Shown here in pieces: positions 13,005-27,300 of a stretch of DNA of 64,000 nucleotides (the stretch's first letter is position 1; the number at the start of each line of letters is the position of its first letter). The notes under the pieces are model-generated. The model did no database searches. It saw nothing but the letters and a program-made list of their open reading frames with translations, and was not told where the DNA came from. This stretch comes from Pseudomonas xionganensis. GTDB lineage: Bacteria; Pseudomonadota; Gammaproteobacteria; Pseudomonadales; Pseudomonadaceae. The stretch spans positions 2,372,941 to 2,436,940 of the forward strand of contig NZ_WKJZ01000001.1 of the NCBI RefSeq assembly GCF_009763245.1, given 5' to 3'. A program made the position numbers and the translations under genes.

Positions 13005-13685
13005 CTAGGCGGGCCACACAGCCGTGGAAGGTTGATCCAGGTAGAGCCTAAGGTGCTCGGAAAAACTGTCCCGGTTGATGGCGCGGGCGCCGAAGCTATG
13101 CAGGTGCTGGGTCGGCATCTGGCAGTCGATCAGGACAAAGCCCCAGGCCTTGAGCTGCTGCACCAGGGTGACAAAACCGACCTTGGAGGCATTGTCAGCA
13201 CGACTGAACATGGACTCACCAAAGAACAGCCGACCCATGGCCAGGCCATAGAGACCGCCGACCAGCTTATCGTCCTGCCAGACTTCCACTGAGTGAGCGA
13301 TGCCGCGTCGATGCAGCTCGATATAGGCCTGCTGCATGGGCGTGGTGATCCAGGTGTCCTGGGCATAGCTGCGCGGGGCAGCGCAGGCGCGGATCACTGC
13401 GCCGAAGGCCTGGTCGAAACTGACCCGAAAATGCCCCTGGCGTATCACCTTGTGCAGGCTGCGGGAGATATGCAGTTCGTCCGGGAACAGCACGGTGCGC
13501 GGGTCGGGTGACCACCAGAGAATCGGCTGGCCATCCTGAAACCAGGGGAAGCAGCCATGGCGGTAGGCCTGGATCAGTCGTTCGGGCCTCAGATCACCGC
13601 CGGCAGCCAGCAAACCATTGGGCTCGCGCAGGGCCTTGTTCAGCGACGGAAAATCCAGTGAATCACGTTGCAGCCAGGTCAGCAT
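13005..13685 (-). CDS. aat: Leucyl/phenylalanyl-tRNA--protein transferase
   Basis: A 226-residue transferase that adds Leu or Phe to N-terminal Arg/Lys for N-degron degradation. Landmarks are [26 protein letters not shown], the GLYG...FGESMF block and DCQ. ATG 13685 gives [13 protein letters not shown], the normal N-terminus; the upstream extension is Pro/Gly/Ser-rich and unlike the family. It lies between trxB and bpt, all on the minus strand. Confidence 0.95.
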   Translation of the reverse strand: MLTWLQRDSLDFPSLNKALREPNGLLAAGGDLRPERLIQAYRHGCFPWFQDGQPILWWSPDPRTVLFPDELHISRSLHKVIRQGHFRVSFDQAFGAVIRACAAPRSYAQDTWITTPMQQAYIELHRRGIAHSVEVWQDDKLVGGLYGLAMGRLFFGESMFSRADNASKVGFVTLVQQLKAWGFVLIDCQMPTQHLHSFGARAINRDSFSEHLRLYLDQPSTAVWPA

Positions 13686-13737
13686 GGGCAGGGCCGGAGG
13701 AGGGCAGGGCGGGCCGAACGGCCCGCCACTGGAACCA

Positions 13738-14697
<960 letters not shown>

Positions 14698-14910
14698 TCA
14701 TAAGCCTTTGTCACAAAAGAGAATGCATGCTCCAATTGAGCCGCATCATAAGAATCTGGCGGATATGCTACACCGAAGCGCGACCGCTGCGGGAGGCTTG
14801 CATAGACAGCGGGCTGCCTAAGCTGTTTGGTCGTGCCTGGTCAAAAACGTAGAATACCGCGGGTCACCGTTGCCCCTCTGATGGACGCGCCAGGCGCAGG
14901 AAAAGCTGTT

Positions 14911-17313
<2,403 letters not shown>

Positions 17314-17341
17314 TTTTTTACCTCGATTAGAAAGGAGTCCC

Positions 17342-17968
17342 ATGCGCCTGATTCGCATGTTGTTGCTGAGTGTTCTGAGTGTGTCCAGTGTGCTGGCCCA
17401 GGCCGATGAGGACGTGGCGGTGCAGCGCCTGACTGGCCTGCTCAACCAGGCCCAAACCATCAGCGCACGGTTTTCCCAACTGACCCTGGACGGCACCGGC
17501 ACCCAGTTGCAGGAAACCGCTGGCCAGTTGGTGCTCAAGCGCCCAGGTCTGTTCCGCTGGCACACCGACGCGCCCATGGAGCAGCTGCTGGTGTCCAATG
17601 GTGAGAAGGTCTGGCTGTATGACCCGGACCTGGAACAGGTAACCATCCAGACCCTGGACCAGCGTCTGACCCATACCCCGGCGTTGCTGCTGTCCGGCGA
17701 TGTCTCGCAGATCCGCGAGAACTTCGCCATCACGCACAATGAAGGCGGCAGCGTGGTCGACTTTATCCTCAAGCCCAAATCCAAGGACAGCCTGTTCGAC
17801 AGCCTGCGACTGTCCTTCCGTGGCAATGTATTGAACGATATGCAGCTGGTGGACAGTATCGGCCAGCGTACCAATATCCTGTTTCTCAATGTGCAGATGA
17901 ACGAGGCCGTGGATGACGGCCTGTTCAGCTTCGAGATTCCGCCCGGCGCGGACGTGATTCAGGAATAA
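17342..17968 (+). CDS. lolA: Outer-membrane lipoprotein carrier protein LolA
   Basis: A 208-residue periplasmic chaperone that carries lipoproteins from LolCDE to LolB. A signal peptide spans residues 1-20, with cleavage after SVLAQA. Family features include [10 protein letters not shown] and [14 protein letters not shown] at 17342 follows AGAAAGGAG. It lies between ftsK and rarA with short gaps, the standard gamma-proteobacterial ftsK-lolA-rarA operon. Confidence 0.95.
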   Translation: MRLIRMLLLSVLSVSSVLAQADEDVAVQRLTGLLNQAQTISARFSQLTLDGTGTQLQETAGQLVLKRPGLFRWHTDAPMEQLLVSNGEKVWLYDPDLEQVTIQTLDQRLTHTPALLLSGDVSQIRENFAITHNEGGSVVDFILKPKSKDSLFDSLRLSFRGNVLNDMQLVDSIGQRTNILFLNVQMNEAVDDGLFSFEIPPGADVIQE

Positions 17969-17986
17969 GGAGTCAGGCGGCGGGTC

Positions 17987-19312
17987 ATGGATCTTTTTCG
18001 CAAGGCACCCATTGCCCAGCCCCTGGCTGCTCGCCTGCGCGCCACCACTCTGGACGAGTACGTTGGCCAGGAACACCTGCTGGCCCGTGGCAAGCCACTG
18101 CGCGAAGCCCTGGAGCAGGGCGCGCTGCACTCGATGATCTTCTGGGGCCCGCCCGGGGTCGGCAAGACCACCCTGGCGCGGCTGCTGGCCCAGGTGTCCG
18201 ATGCCCATTTCGAGACCATTTCTGCAGTGCTGTCCGGGGTCAAGGAGATCCGCCAGGCGGTCGAAGTGGCCCAGCAGCATGCCGCGCAGTATGGCCGGCA
18301 GACCATCCTCTTCGTCGATGAAGTGCACCGCTTCAACAAGAGCCAGCAGGATGCCTTTCTGCCCTATGTGGAAGACGGCACCCTGATCTTTATCGGCGCC
18401 ACCACCGAGAACCCCTCTTTCGAGCTGAACAACGCCTTGCTCTCCCGGGCCCGGGTCTATGTTCTGCAGAGCCTGGACGAGGCGGCCATGCGCAAGCTGG
18501 TCAGCCGTGCCCTGAGCGATGCCAGGGGGCTTGGTGAGCGCCAGCTGAGACTGCCCGAGGAAAGCTTCAAGATTCTGCTGAGCGCCGCCGATGGTGATGG
18601 CCGGCGCTTGCTCAACTTTCTGGAGAATGCCGCCGACCTGGCCGAGGATGGCGGAGAGATCGGCAGTGACCTGCTACTTAATCTGCTGGGCGACAGCCGC
18701 CGCCGTTTCGACAAGGGCGGCGAAGCCTTTTACGACCAGATATCTGCGCTGCACAAGTCTGTGCGCGGTTCCAGCCCGGACGGTGCCCTGTACTGGTTTG
18801 CGCGCATGCTCGATGGTGGCTGCGACCCGCTGTATATCGCCCGCCGGGTGGTGCGCATGGCCAGTGAGGATATCGGCAACGCCGACCCACGCGCCCTGAC
18901 CCTGTGCCTCAATGCCTGGGATGTGCAGGAGCGCCTGGGCAGCCCCGAGGGTGAACTGGCGGTGGCCCAGGCCATCGTATATCTGGCCTGCGCGCCGAAG
19001 AGTAACGCGGTGTATATGGCCTTCAAGGCCGCCATGCGCGATGCCGCCGAGCAGGGCAGCAAGGAGGTGCCGCTGCACCTGCGCAATGCGCCGACCAAGC
19101 TGATGAAAGAACTGGGCTATGGCGATGAATACCGTTATGCCCATGACGAGCCCGAGGCCTATGCCGCTGGCGAGGACTACTTTCCCGAGTCCCTGGAGCC
19201 CCGCCAGTACTACCAGCCGGTGCCACGCGGCCTGGAGCTGAAAATCGGCGAAAAGCTGCAGCGCCTCAGAGCCCAGGACCAGGCCAGCCCACGTCAGCGG
19301 AGAAAGCCATGA
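17987..19312 (+). CDS. rarA: Replication-associated recombination protein RarA (MgsA)
   Basis: A 441-residue AAA+ ATPase acting at stalled replication forks. Walker A GPPGVGKT is at 54-61, Walker [11 protein letters not shown] at 107-116, sensor 1 [11 protein letters not shown], and a C-terminal tetramerisation domain follows. Family proteins bind SSB and open duplex ends. Length is normal. Its stop overlaps the crcB start by 4 bp. Confidence 0.95.
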   Translation: MDLFRKAPIAQPLAARLRATTLDEYVGQEHLLARGKPLREALEQGALHSMIFWGPPGVGKTTLARLLAQVSDAHFETISAVLSGVKEIRQAVEVAQQHAAQYGRQTILFVDEVHRFNKSQQDAFLPYVEDGTLIFIGATTENPSFELNNALLSRARVYVLQSLDEAAMRKLVSRALSDARGLGERQLRLPEESFKILLSAADGDGRRLLNFLENAADLAEDGGEIGSDLLLNLLGDSRRRFDKGGEAFYDQISALHKSVRGSSPDGALYWFARMLDGGCDPLYIARRVVRMASEDIGNADPRALTLCLNAWDVQERLGSPEGELAVAQAIVYLACAPKSNAVYMAFKAAMRDAAEQGSKEVPLHLRNAPTKLMKELGYGDEYRYAHDEPEAYAAGEDYFPESLEPRQYYQPVPRGLELKIGEKLQRLRAQDQASPRQRRKP

Positions 19313-19689
19313 TTCGTGTCGCCCTAGCCGTGGCCGCCGGTGGCGCAGTTGGCAGCCTGCTGCGCTTTTTCACCGCCGCATGGGTCGCCAACCACTGGCC
19401 ACGGCATTTCTACCTGGGCACCTTGAGCGTCAATATTCTCGGCTGCCTGCTGATCGGTCTGCTCTCCGGCCTGTTTCTGCTGCGTACCGATCTGCCGCTG
19501 GAGCTGCGTACCGGGCTGATCGTCGGGGTGCTGGGCGGTTTTACCACCTTTTCTTCCTTCAGCCTGGAACTGCTCAAGCTGATGGAGGGCGGGCGCCTGC
19601 CCGAAGCCCTGGCCTATCTACTGTGCAGCCTGCTCGGCGGAGTGCTGGCTGCCTGGGCCGGACTGGCTCTGGCCCGTCTGCTGCACTGA
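19309..19689 (+). CDS. crcB: Fluoride ion transporter CrcB (Fluc)
   Basis: A 126-residue inner-membrane protein with four hydrophobic segments. AVGSLLRF near the N-terminus and [15 protein letters not shown] (the Phe/Thr fluoride-path motif) identify the Fluc family, which forms dual-topology dimeric F- channels. The ATG overlaps rarA by 4 bp. No fluoride riboswitch is possible directly upstream since that DNA is rarA coding sequence, so expression probably follows the operon. Confidence 0.94.
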   Translation: MIRVALAVAAGGAVGSLLRFFTAAWVANHWPRHFYLGTLSVNILGCLLIGLLSGLFLLRTDLPLELRTGLIVGVLGGFTTFSSFSLELLKLMEGGRLPEALAYLLCSLLGGVLAAWAGLALARLLH

Positions 19690-19774
19690 AATTGGCATAG
19701 CCATACCTTAAAGCCTTAAACTGCGCGACATCTTGCGCCATGGCCCTGCCATGCAACTTTCCGTGATTCGTTGA

Positions 19775-21064
<1,290 letters not shown>

Positions 21065-21073
21065 TCCCTAGAC

Positions 21074-21142
21074 TGGAAAACGACCGCAGGTCTTTTCCAC
21101 CGCACGCCTTCCTTGGTGGAAAACGCTGCGCGGTTTTCCACC
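21074..21142. repeat. Paired inverted repeats between serS and cysG
   Basis: Two adjacent hairpins built from related arms: TGGAAAA...TTTTCCA (21074-21099) and GGTGGAAAACG...CGGTTTTCCACC (21115-21142), the second followed by CTACG. The layout is that of a Pseudomonas REP doublet. The first hairpin may also help terminate serS transcription. Confidence 0.7.
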
Positions 21143-21226
21143 CTACGTTTCTGCAAGCGACAGCCACAAGCTGCAGGTCAAGACAGCGCCGCTTGTGATA
21201 TGAGGCTTGCCGCCTGGAGCTGCTCT

Positions 21227-22621
21227 ATGGATTTCCTACCACTCTTTCACAAACTTCAGGATCGCCTGGTGCTGGTGGTCGGCGGCGGTGAGGTGGCTTT
21301 ACGCAAGTCCCGCCTGCTGAGCGACGCGGGTGCGCGGCTGCGGGTGGTGGCGCCGGAAATTCGTGACGAGTTGCGGCTGATGGTGGAGCAGGGCGCTGGT
21401 GAACTGCACCTGCGCGGCTATGTCGAGGCGGATCTGCAGGGCATCTGCCTGGTGATTGCCGCCACCGATGACGAGCCGCTCAACGCGCAGATTTCAGCCC
21501 AGGCACAGGCCCTGGGCATTCCGGTCAATGTGGTGGATGCGCCCAAGCTGTGCAGCGTGATCTTCCCCGCCATTGTCGATCGTTCCCCCTTGATTGTGGC
21601 GATTACCAGCGGCGGCGATGCGCCGGTGCTGGCCCGGCTGATCCGCGCCAAGATCGAAACCTGGATTCCCGCCACCTATGGCCAGCTGGCCGGCCTGGCC
21701 AAGCGTTTTCGCGCTCAGGTCAAAGGGCTGTTCCCGGATGTGCAGCAGCGTCGGGTGTTCTGGGAGGATGTGTTCCAGGGCCAGATTGCCGAAAGCGTAT
21801 TCGCCGGCAAGCAGCAGGAGGCGCAGCGCCTGCTGGAGGAGAAAATTGACGGTATAACCCCTCGCACCCTCGGTGAGGTCTATCTGGTCGGTGCCGGCCC
21901 TGGCGATCCCGACCTGCTGACCTTCCGTGCCCTGCGTCTGATGCAGCAGGCCGATGTGGTGCTCTACGACCGCCTGGTAGCCCCGGCCATTATCGAGTTG
22001 TGCCGGCGTGATGCCGAGCGCATCTATGTGGGCAAGCAACGGGCTGAACACGCGCTGCCCCAGGAGCAGATCAATCAGCGTCTGGTCACCCTGGCCAAGG
22101 AAGGCAAGCGCGTCCTGCGCCTGAAAGGCGGTGATCCCTTTATCTTCGGCCGAGGCGGTGAGGAAATCGAAGAACTGGCGGCCCATGGCATTCCCTTTCA
22201 GGTGGTGCCGGGTATTACCGCGGCCAGCGGCTGCGCGGCCTATGCCGGCATTCCGCTGACCCATCGCGATCATGCGCAGTCGGTGCGTTTTGTCACCGGG
22301 CATCTCAAGGACGGCAGCTTCAACCTGCCCTGGAGCGAGCTGGCAGCGCCCAGCCAGACGCTGGTGTTCTATATGGGCTTGGTGGGCCTGCCGCAGATTT
22401 GCGCGCAGCTGATTGCCCATGGCCGCGCCGCCAGCACCCCGGCGGCGTTGATCCAGCAAGGCACCACCCAGCAGCAGCGGGTGATCACCGGCACCCTGGC
22501 CAACCTGGCGGCTCTGGTGGCCGAGCATGAAGTGCATGCGCCGACCCTGGTGATAGTCGGCGAGGTGGTGCAACTCAGGGAAAAACTGGCCTGGTTCGAA
22601 GGCAGCCAAGCCGGCATCTGA
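21227..22621 (+). CDS. cysG: Siroheme synthase (uroporphyrinogen-III methyltransferase / precorrin-2 dehydrogenase / ferrochelatase)
   Basis: A 464-residue trifunctional enzyme making siroheme for sulfite and nitrite reductases. The N-terminal half is the NAD-dependent dehydrogenase/ferrochelatase (GGGEVALRK, residues 19-27). The C-terminal half, from about residue 215, is the SAM methyltransferase ([13 protein letters not shown]; later [12 protein letters not shown]). ATG 21227 has GGAG 8 nt upstream; the longer open frame runs through repeat DNA and is rejected. Confidence 0.96.
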   Translation: MDFLPLFHKLQDRLVLVVGGGEVALRKSRLLSDAGARLRVVAPEIRDELRLMVEQGAGELHLRGYVEADLQGICLVIAATDDEPLNAQISAQAQALGIPVNVVDAPKLCSVIFPAIVDRSPLIVAITSGGDAPVLARLIRAKIETWIPATYGQLAGLAKRFRAQVKGLFPDVQQRRVFWEDVFQGQIAESVFAGKQQEAQRLLEEKIDGITPRTLGEVYLVGAGPGDPDLLTFRALRLMQQADVVLYDRLVAPAIIELCRRDAERIYVGKQRAEHALPQEQINQRLVTLAKEGKRVLRLKGGDPFIFGRGGEEIEELAAHGIPFQVVPGITAASGCAAYAGIPLTHRDHAQSVRFVTGHLKDGSFNLPWSELAAPSQTLVFYMGLVGLPQICAQLIAHGRAASTPAALIQQGTTQQQRVITGTLANLAALVAEHEVHAPTLVIVGEVVQLREKLAWFEGSQAGI

Positions 22622-22634
22622 TAGCTGGCACTGT

Positions 22635-23633
22635 CTAGCGCCTTGCGATTCCTTTGCCCGGCAGGCGGGCACGGTCATGGGGGCGATTGAAGTCCAGGGC
22701 CGGACCACCGGGCACTATGCCATTCGGGTTGAGCGTGCGGTGGCTGCCGTAATAATGCTGCCTGATCTGCGCCATGTTTACCGTCTGCGCCACACCCGGC
22801 CATTGGTAGAGCTCACGTAGCCAGTTGGAGAGCTGCGGGTAATCCTCGATGCGGCGCAGGTTGCACTTGAAGTGGCCGTAATACACGGCATCGAAGCGGA
22901 TCAGGCTGGTAAACAGCCGCCAGTCGGCTTCGGTCAGGTAGTCGCCGGCCAGGTAGCGTTGTTCGCCGAGACGTTTTTCCAATACATCCAGTTCGGCGAA
23001 CAGCTCACTGAACGCTTCCTCATAGGCCGCCTGGGTGGTGGCGAAACCGGCGCGGTACACACCATTATTGATCGCCGGGTAGATGCGCCGGTTAAGCGCG
23101 TCGATTTCACCACGCAAGGCGGCCGGGTAAAAGTCCAGGGTATTGCCGGTCAGTTCATCGAAGGCCGAGTTGAACATGCGGATGATGTCCGCAGACTCAT
23201 TGCTGACGATGCGTTGCTGCTGTTTGTCCCATAACAGAGGTACGGTTACCCGCCCGCTGTAGTGGGCATCGTCGGCGGTGTAGCGCTGATGCAGGAACTC
23301 GAAGCCATCCAGTGCGTCACCGCTGGAGCCATGGCGGGTGTCGAATGTCCAGCCGTTCTCCCCCATCAACCAGCTGACGACCGAGACATCGATCAGCTTA
23401 TCCAGGCCCTTGAGCTGGCGCAGAATCAGGGTGCGGTGGGCCCAGGGACAGGCGAGGGAGACATACAGGTGGTAGCGCCCGGCCTGAGCCTTGAAATTGC
23501 CTTCGCCGCTGGGACCTGGCCTGCCATCGGCCGTTACCCAGTGACGGCGCTGGGCACTTTCGCGTTTGAAACGACCATCTGCAGCGGTGTCGTACCACTG
23601 ATCATGCCAGCGTCCTTCGATTAACAATCCCAT
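22635..23633 (-). CDS. Glutathionyl-hydroquinone reductase (YqjG/PcpF type)
   Basis: A 332-residue xi-class glutathione transferase. The active site C62-P-W-A-H-R lies in the thioredoxin-like N-domain, and the all-helical C-domain follows (RFDAVYYGHFKCNLRRI, PQLSNWLRELYQWPGV are typical). Family members use glutathione to reduce glutathionyl-hydroquinones. It is convergent with cysG (13 bp between stops), so the two genes share little space for a terminator. Confidence 0.93.
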   Translation of the reverse strand: MGLLIEGRWHDQWYDTAADGRFKRESAQRRHWVTADGRPGPSGEGNFKAQAGRYHLYVSLACPWAHRTLILRQLKGLDKLIDVSVVSWLMGENGWTFDTRHGSSGDALDGFEFLHQRYTADDAHYSGRVTVPLLWDKQQQRIVSNESADIIRMFNSAFDELTGNTLDFYPAALRGEIDALNRRIYPAINNGVYRAGFATTQAAYEEAFSELFAELDVLEKRLGEQRYLAGDYLTEADWRLFTSLIRFDAVYYGHFKCNLRRIEDYPQLSNWLRELYQWPGVAQTVNMAQIRQHYYGSHRTLNPNGIVPGGPALDFNRPHDRARLPGKGIARR

Positions 23634-23721
23634 TCCTGATTCCTCTGGCGTCGTAGTGAGGTCATCAGTTTATTTGGATTGAATCGATTAAAAAGTAGAA
23701 ATAACTGCCTGAAAATATTTG

Positions 23722-24705
23722 TTAGATCGATATATTTCGCGCATCCCAACGCTGCTGCGCCTGCTTCATGGCCTCTTCACGGGGCAATCCCAAAGCTCGC
23801 AGAGCCAGCGCCATGGTGCTCAGTACAGCCAGGCGGCCGTAATCATCGTCGGCTTCTCCGCGCCAGAAGGCCACTAGATGGGCAGGGTTGAGCGACTGCG
23901 GTTTGACATGGCGCTGGGCCGCCAGTGCCGGCCAGTCCTCGTCCCAGTTCTGGCCATTGGCCGTGCCATAGAGGTGACTGATGGCATCCGGGTTGATCTC
24001 GATCTCGCCGCCTTCGCCCTTGATCACGATGGCGCTATCACCGAGTAGCTGGCTGGCCTCGCGGTGTACGGCCTGATAGCCGGGGTGAAAGATGCTCTGC
24101 AGGCCGCAGCGGGCGTTAAGCGGGTTGAGGATGCGCGTCAGCGAATGAATCGGCGAGCGCAGACCGAGGATGTTGCGCAGGTCGATCATCTTCTGCAGTT
24201 GCGGCATCCAGTCGCCCAGGGGAATAAAGGCCAGGTGCTGGGTGCTGAGGGCCTGCTCCACGTCAAGCCAGTTGCGGCATAGCGGGATCTGCAGCAGTTC
24301 AAGCAGCTGTTCGCTGTACATGCGTCCGGCGGTATGGGCGCCGCCGCCATGAAGGAGAATCCTGACCCCGCTATTGGCCAGGGCCTTGGCCGCCAGCAGA
24401 AACCAGGGCAGATGGCGCTTCTTGCCAGCGTAGCTGGGCCAGTCCAGGTCGATCTGCAGAGGCGGCACCTGCAAGCGTGCGCGCACCGCTTCGGCAAAGC
24501 CGGCCATTTCCTCGGCGCTTTCCTCCTTGTGCCGCAACAGCATCAGAAAGGCGCCGAGCTGAGTGTCTTCGACTTTGTCGTCAAGCAGCATCCCCATGGC
24601 TTCGCGGGCTTCTTCACGGCTCAGGTTGCGCGCGCCGCGCTTGCCTTTACCGAGGATGCGCACAAACTGGGCGAAGGGGTGTTCTGGCGGGGTGACAAGA
24701 TTCAT
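23722..24705 (-). CDS. ybiB: YbiB-type glycosyltransferase-fold protein (TrpD2 family)
   Basis: A 327-residue protein of the anthranilate phosphoribosyltransferase fold (nucleoside phosphorylase-like N-domain, then a Gly-rich core with LLHGGGAHTAGRMYSEQ). The E. coli relative YbiB/TrpD2 binds nucleic acid rather than acting in tryptophan synthesis. ATG 24705 overlaps the tusE stop as ATGA; a TTG two codons upstream is also open. It is last in the tusDCBE-ybiB unit, so a link to tRNA thiolation is worth considering. Confidence 0.88.
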   Translation of the reverse strand: MNLVTPPEHPFAQFVRILGKGKRGARNLSREEAREAMGMLLDDKVEDTQLGAFLMLLRHKEESAEEMAGFAEAVRARLQVPPLQIDLDWPSYAGKKRHLPWFLLAAKALANSGVRILLHGGGAHTAGRMYSEQLLELLQIPLCRNWLDVEQALSTQHLAFIPLGDWMPQLQKMIDLRNILGLRSPIHSLTRILNPLNARCGLQSIFHPGYQAVHREASQLLGDSAIVIKGEGGEIEINPDAISHLYGTANGQNWDEDWPALAAQRHVKPQSLNPAHLVAFWRGEADDDYGRLAVLSTMALALRALGLPREEAMKQAQQRWDARNISI

Positions 24706-25037
24706 AGGCAATTGGTCGGCTTGGGCAGGCCCGCCAGCTTGGCGGCAAGTTTGGCGGGAGCGCCATTGAACAGGCGATTGAGGTGCAGGCTGTTGCCCTT
24801 GTCCGGACCGAGCTGGCTGGCCACATACTTGATCAGCGGGCGATTGGCCGGCGACAGCTGGAACTCGTCATAAAAACCACGCGCGAGCTGGAGAATTTCC
24901 CAGTGCTCGGCACTGAGCTCAATACCTTCACGCTGCGCCAGCGACTCAGCCACCGTCTCGGACCAGTCGGCCAGGTTCAGCAGATAGCCGTCCTTGTCCA
25001 GCGCCACAGTCTGATCGTGCACTGTCAGATGATTCAT
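24702..25037 (-). CDS. tusE: Sulfurtransferase TusE (DsrC/TusE family)
   Basis: A 111-residue protein accepting persulfide sulfur from TusD and passing it to MnmA-bound tRNA. The invariant penultimate-region cysteine is C110 in PKPTNCL. LNLADWSETVAESLAQREGIELS is the family N-region. It overlaps tusB by 4 bp and ybiB by 4 bp. Confidence 0.95.
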   Translation of the reverse strand: MNHLTVHDQTVALDKDGYLLNLADWSETVAESLAQREGIELSAEHWEILQLARGFYDEFQLSPANRPLIKYVASQLGPDKGNSLHLNRLFNGAPAKLAAKLAGLPKPTNCL

Positions 25038-25333
25038 AACCAGCTATTGACCTTGGCAAAACGGCAGCTCAGCTCGACAAACCCTGGGTAGTCCACCACC
25101 TGCACCCGCGTGGGTGTCTTGAGGGCACGGGCGGCAAGATCTTCGTCCAGCGCGAACAGGCTGATAGTTGCCGGCATCAGCTCTAGGGCCAGGCACTGGG
25201 CGCTGCCGGGCTGTAGAGCATAGGTGGCGTCGCCGCACAGCAGCAGGCCATCATCCGGCCCGAGCAGACGCAGGCAGCTGCTCAGACGGCTGTCAGTAAA
25301 GGGCGAATGGGACAGAACATGCAAGGTAGCCAT
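25034..25333 (-). CDS. tusB: Sulfur relay protein TusB (DsrH)
   Basis: A 99-residue DsrH-family protein starting MATLHVLSHSPFTDSRLSSCL. It is the small, non-catalytic member of the TusBCD hexamer. It lies between tusC (1-bp overlap) and tusE (4-bp overlap), which supports the call despite low overall conservation. Confidence 0.92.
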   Translation of the reverse strand: MATLHVLSHSPFTDSRLSSCLRLLGPDDGLLLCGDATYALQPGSAQCLALELMPATISLFALDEDLAARALKTPTRVQVVDYPGFVELSCRFAKVNSWL

Positions 25334-25692
25334 CAGAGGGTGATCACCTGGTCATAGCGGTCGATCAGGGCGGTCAGGGCGCTGTCGTCCAGCATCTGTA
25401 CCGGCAGGTTCATGGGGTGTGTCTGCAAGCCACGTTCCTGCAGGCTACGTTCAGCCACGTAAAGGGCTTCGACGCCAAACATCGGCAGGGCCTGCAGATT
25501 GGCTGTCAGATCCTTCTGCTGCACAGCAGTGGGTTGCTGCTCAGGGAGTAGCTGGAAAACGCCATCATCAAGAAACAGCATGGCCAGGGGCAGATCGAAG
25601 GCGCCGCCGGCCAGGGCGATATCCAGCGCTTCGCGGGCCGAAGGACCAGCCCAGGGCGCCTGGCGGCTGATAATCAGCAGCGACTGAGGCAT
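25333..25692 (-). CDS. tusC: Sulfur relay protein TusC (DsrF)
   Basis: A 119-residue DsrF-family protein: SLLIISRQAPWAG at the start and AMLFLDDGVFQLL in the middle. It is a subunit of the TusBCD complex in the mnm5s2U34 pathway. It starts 1 bp downstream of the tusD stop and overlaps tusB by one base, in the tusD-C-B-E order. Confidence 0.93.
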   Translation of the reverse strand: MPQSLLIISRQAPWAGPSAREALDIALAGGAFDLPLAMLFLDDGVFQLLPEQQPTAVQQKDLTANLQALPMFGVEALYVAERSLQERGLQTHPMNLPVQMLDDSALTALIDRYDQVITL

Positions 25693-25693
25693 T

Positions 25694-26086
25694 TCAAGGC
25701 CCTCCGAAGCAGATCAGGCGATCGGCCAGTTGCGTCGCCTCATGCAATTGGCCCAGGCCCGACAGCTCCCAGGGTGCCTGCAGATTCACCGCCGAGCGTT
25801 GGTAGCGCTCGGCCTCCTGGGCGTCCAGTACGCCGCGACGCAGGGCGGCGGCGATACAGACCACCGCATCCAGCCCTTGATCACGGACAAACTCGCGCCA
25901 CTCGCCACTCAGATCCAGCTCATCCTGGGGGCAGACCGGATTACTGGCCGCGCTGTGCACACCGTCCTGGTAAAAAAACAGGCGCACGATTTCATGGCCA
26001 CCGGCCAATGCCGCCTGGGCAAAACGCAGGGCACGGCGCGAAGAAGGGGCATGGGGCGGAGCGAACAGGGCGATGGCAAATTTCAT
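25694..26086 (-). CDS. tusD: Sulfurtransferase complex subunit TusD (DsrE)
   Basis: A 130-residue DsrE-family sulfur carrier. The catalytic cysteine is probably C77 in DAVVCIAAALRRGV, corresponding to E. coli TusD C78; a second cysteine, C52, sits in NPVCPQDEL. The family takes sulfur from TusA and gives it to TusE. ATG 26086 gives MKFAIALFA, the normal start. It is the first gene of the tusDCBE-ybiB operon. Confidence 0.94.
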   Translation of the reverse strand: MKFAIALFAPPHAPSSRRALRFAQAALAGGHEIVRLFFYQDGVHSAASNPVCPQDELDLSGEWREFVRDQGLDAVVCIAAALRRGVLDAQEAERYQRSAVNLQAPWELSGLGQLHEATQLADRLICFGGP

Positions 26087-26230
26087 AAGCAAACAGGTCC
26101 GGCGATTTGCCGGAATGATAAAGCCTAAGTGGGATACATGGCGTACTGCAGGCCTAAAAAACTACCCGGAGCCGTTTTTAACGTCGCCTAGCGCCGATCC
26201 GAAGGGGGAGTGCCATGGATGGCAGCCCAT

Positions 26231-26258
26231 AAAAAAGCCCGCATCAAGCGGGCTTTTC
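26231..26258. terminator. Terminator of the yccA-like gene
   Basis: AAAAAAGCCCGCATCAAGCGGGCTTTTCG: a 7-bp stem with A/T tracts. On the minus strand it follows the Bax-inhibitor-like gene stop and precedes tusD. Confidence 0.85.
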
Positions 26259-26271
26259 GTCGATCACACGA

Positions 26272-26940
26272 TCAGTCGTCACCACCCATGATGCCGAAGA
26301 TCTGCAGCAGGCTGACAAAAAGGTTGTAGATGGACACATACAGGCTGATGGTAGCCATGATGTAGTTGCGCTCACCGCCGTGGATGATGGCGCTGGTCTG
26401 GAACAGGATGCAGGCCGAGGAGAACAGCACGAAACCGGCGCTGATAGCCAGCTGCAGGCCACTGATCTGGAAGAAGAAGCTGGCCAGCATGGCACCCAGC
26501 AGGACAAAGAAACCGGCGGTGATAAAGCCGCTGAGAAAGCTCATATCCTTGCGCGTGGTCAACACATAGGCCGACAGACCAAAGAACACCAGAGCGGTCA
26601 TGCTGAAGGCCGAGCCAATCACCTCGGCGCCGTTGCTCATTCCCAGGTAACGGTTGAGGATCGGCCCCAGCGTCAGGCCCATAAAACCGGTCAGGGCGAG
26701 CGTGGAGAGCAGCCCCCAAGGTGAGTTACGCAGCTTGTAGGTGAGGAAGAACAAGCCGTAGAAGCCGATCAGCAGCACAAAAAAATTGGGGTAGGGCAGG
26801 TTGGCCTGTTGGCTGAAAAAAGCCATCAGACCGCTGAAAGCCAGGGTAATGGCGAGCAGGCCGTATGTGTTGCGCAAGACGCGGCTGACTTCCTGCTGCT
26901 CGACCTGGGCATGGTCAAGGGCATAATTGTGATCGTTCAT
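26272..26940 (-). CDS. Bax inhibitor-1/YccA family membrane protein
   Basis: A 222-residue protein with seven hydrophobic segments and a hydrophilic N-terminus. The E. coli homologue YccA is a substrate and modulator of the FtsH protease at the inner membrane. Family features are the helical [21 protein letters not shown] start and an acidic C-terminus (GGDD). It is upstream of the tus operon, the same neighbourhood I recall in PAO1 (PA2604). Confidence 0.92.
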   Translation of the reverse strand: MNDHNYALDHAQVEQQEVSRVLRNTYGLLAITLAFSGLMAFFSQQANLPYPNFFVLLIGFYGLFFLTYKLRNSPWGLLSTLALTGFMGLTLGPILNRYLGMSNGAEVIGSAFSMTALVFFGLSAYVLTTRKDMSFLSGFITAGFFVLLGAMLASFFFQISGLQLAISAGFVLFSSACILFQTSAIIHGGERNYIMATISLYVSIYNLFVSLLQIFGIMGGDD

Positions 26941-27025
26941 GGCGACACTCCTGAGAGGCTAAAGGTCCGTGACCTGGGTCGTCCTGGATCATAACAGAGC
27001 CGTTCGGCATGCCAACACGCAGAGT

Positions 27026-27053
27026 TTGACAGTGTGTTGCGATCGGGTAAGAT
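27026..27053 (+). promoter_or_regulatory. Promoter of tRNA-Ser
   Basis: TTGACA (27026-27031), 16-bp spacer, TAAGAT (27048-27053), 20 bp before the tRNA 5' end. Confidence 0.8.
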
Positions 27054-27072
27054 TGCCGCCCGCACCTACGCC

Positions 27073-27162
27073 GGAAGCGTGGCAGAGCGGTTGAATGCAA
27101 CGGTCTTGAAAACCGTCGAAGGGGAAACTCTTCCGTGAGTTCGAATCTCACCGCTTCCGCCA
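27073..27162 (+). tRNA. tRNA-Ser (anticodon UGA)
   Basis: A 90-nt gene with encoded CCA. The acceptor stem GGAAGCG pairs with CGCTTCC, the anticodon stem ACGGT/ACCGT encloses loop CTTGAAA (TGA), a long class II variable arm is present, and the T-arm is GTGAGTTCGAATCTCAC. It reads UCA and wobble codons. Confidence 0.97.
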
Positions 27163-27300
27163 ATTTCCTCTCGATCGTCTTTAACGTCATGCTTTATCTG
27201 ACGCTTGCCTTTTGACGGTTGTGCGCCAAGCTGGTCATATTACTGTCCTGTTAATCCACCAGGCCGCGTAACGACGGCTGACGCAAAAATGGAGTGTCGC

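Noticed and set aside
11865..13292. A 475-codon frame opposite infA, bpt and aat
   Set aside because: Spans three well-identified genes and their intergenic gaps on the other strand; no family similarity.
19200..19309. Fluoride riboswitch for crcB
   Set aside because: The DNA upstream of crcB is the rarA coding sequence with a 4-bp overlap, leaving no leader.
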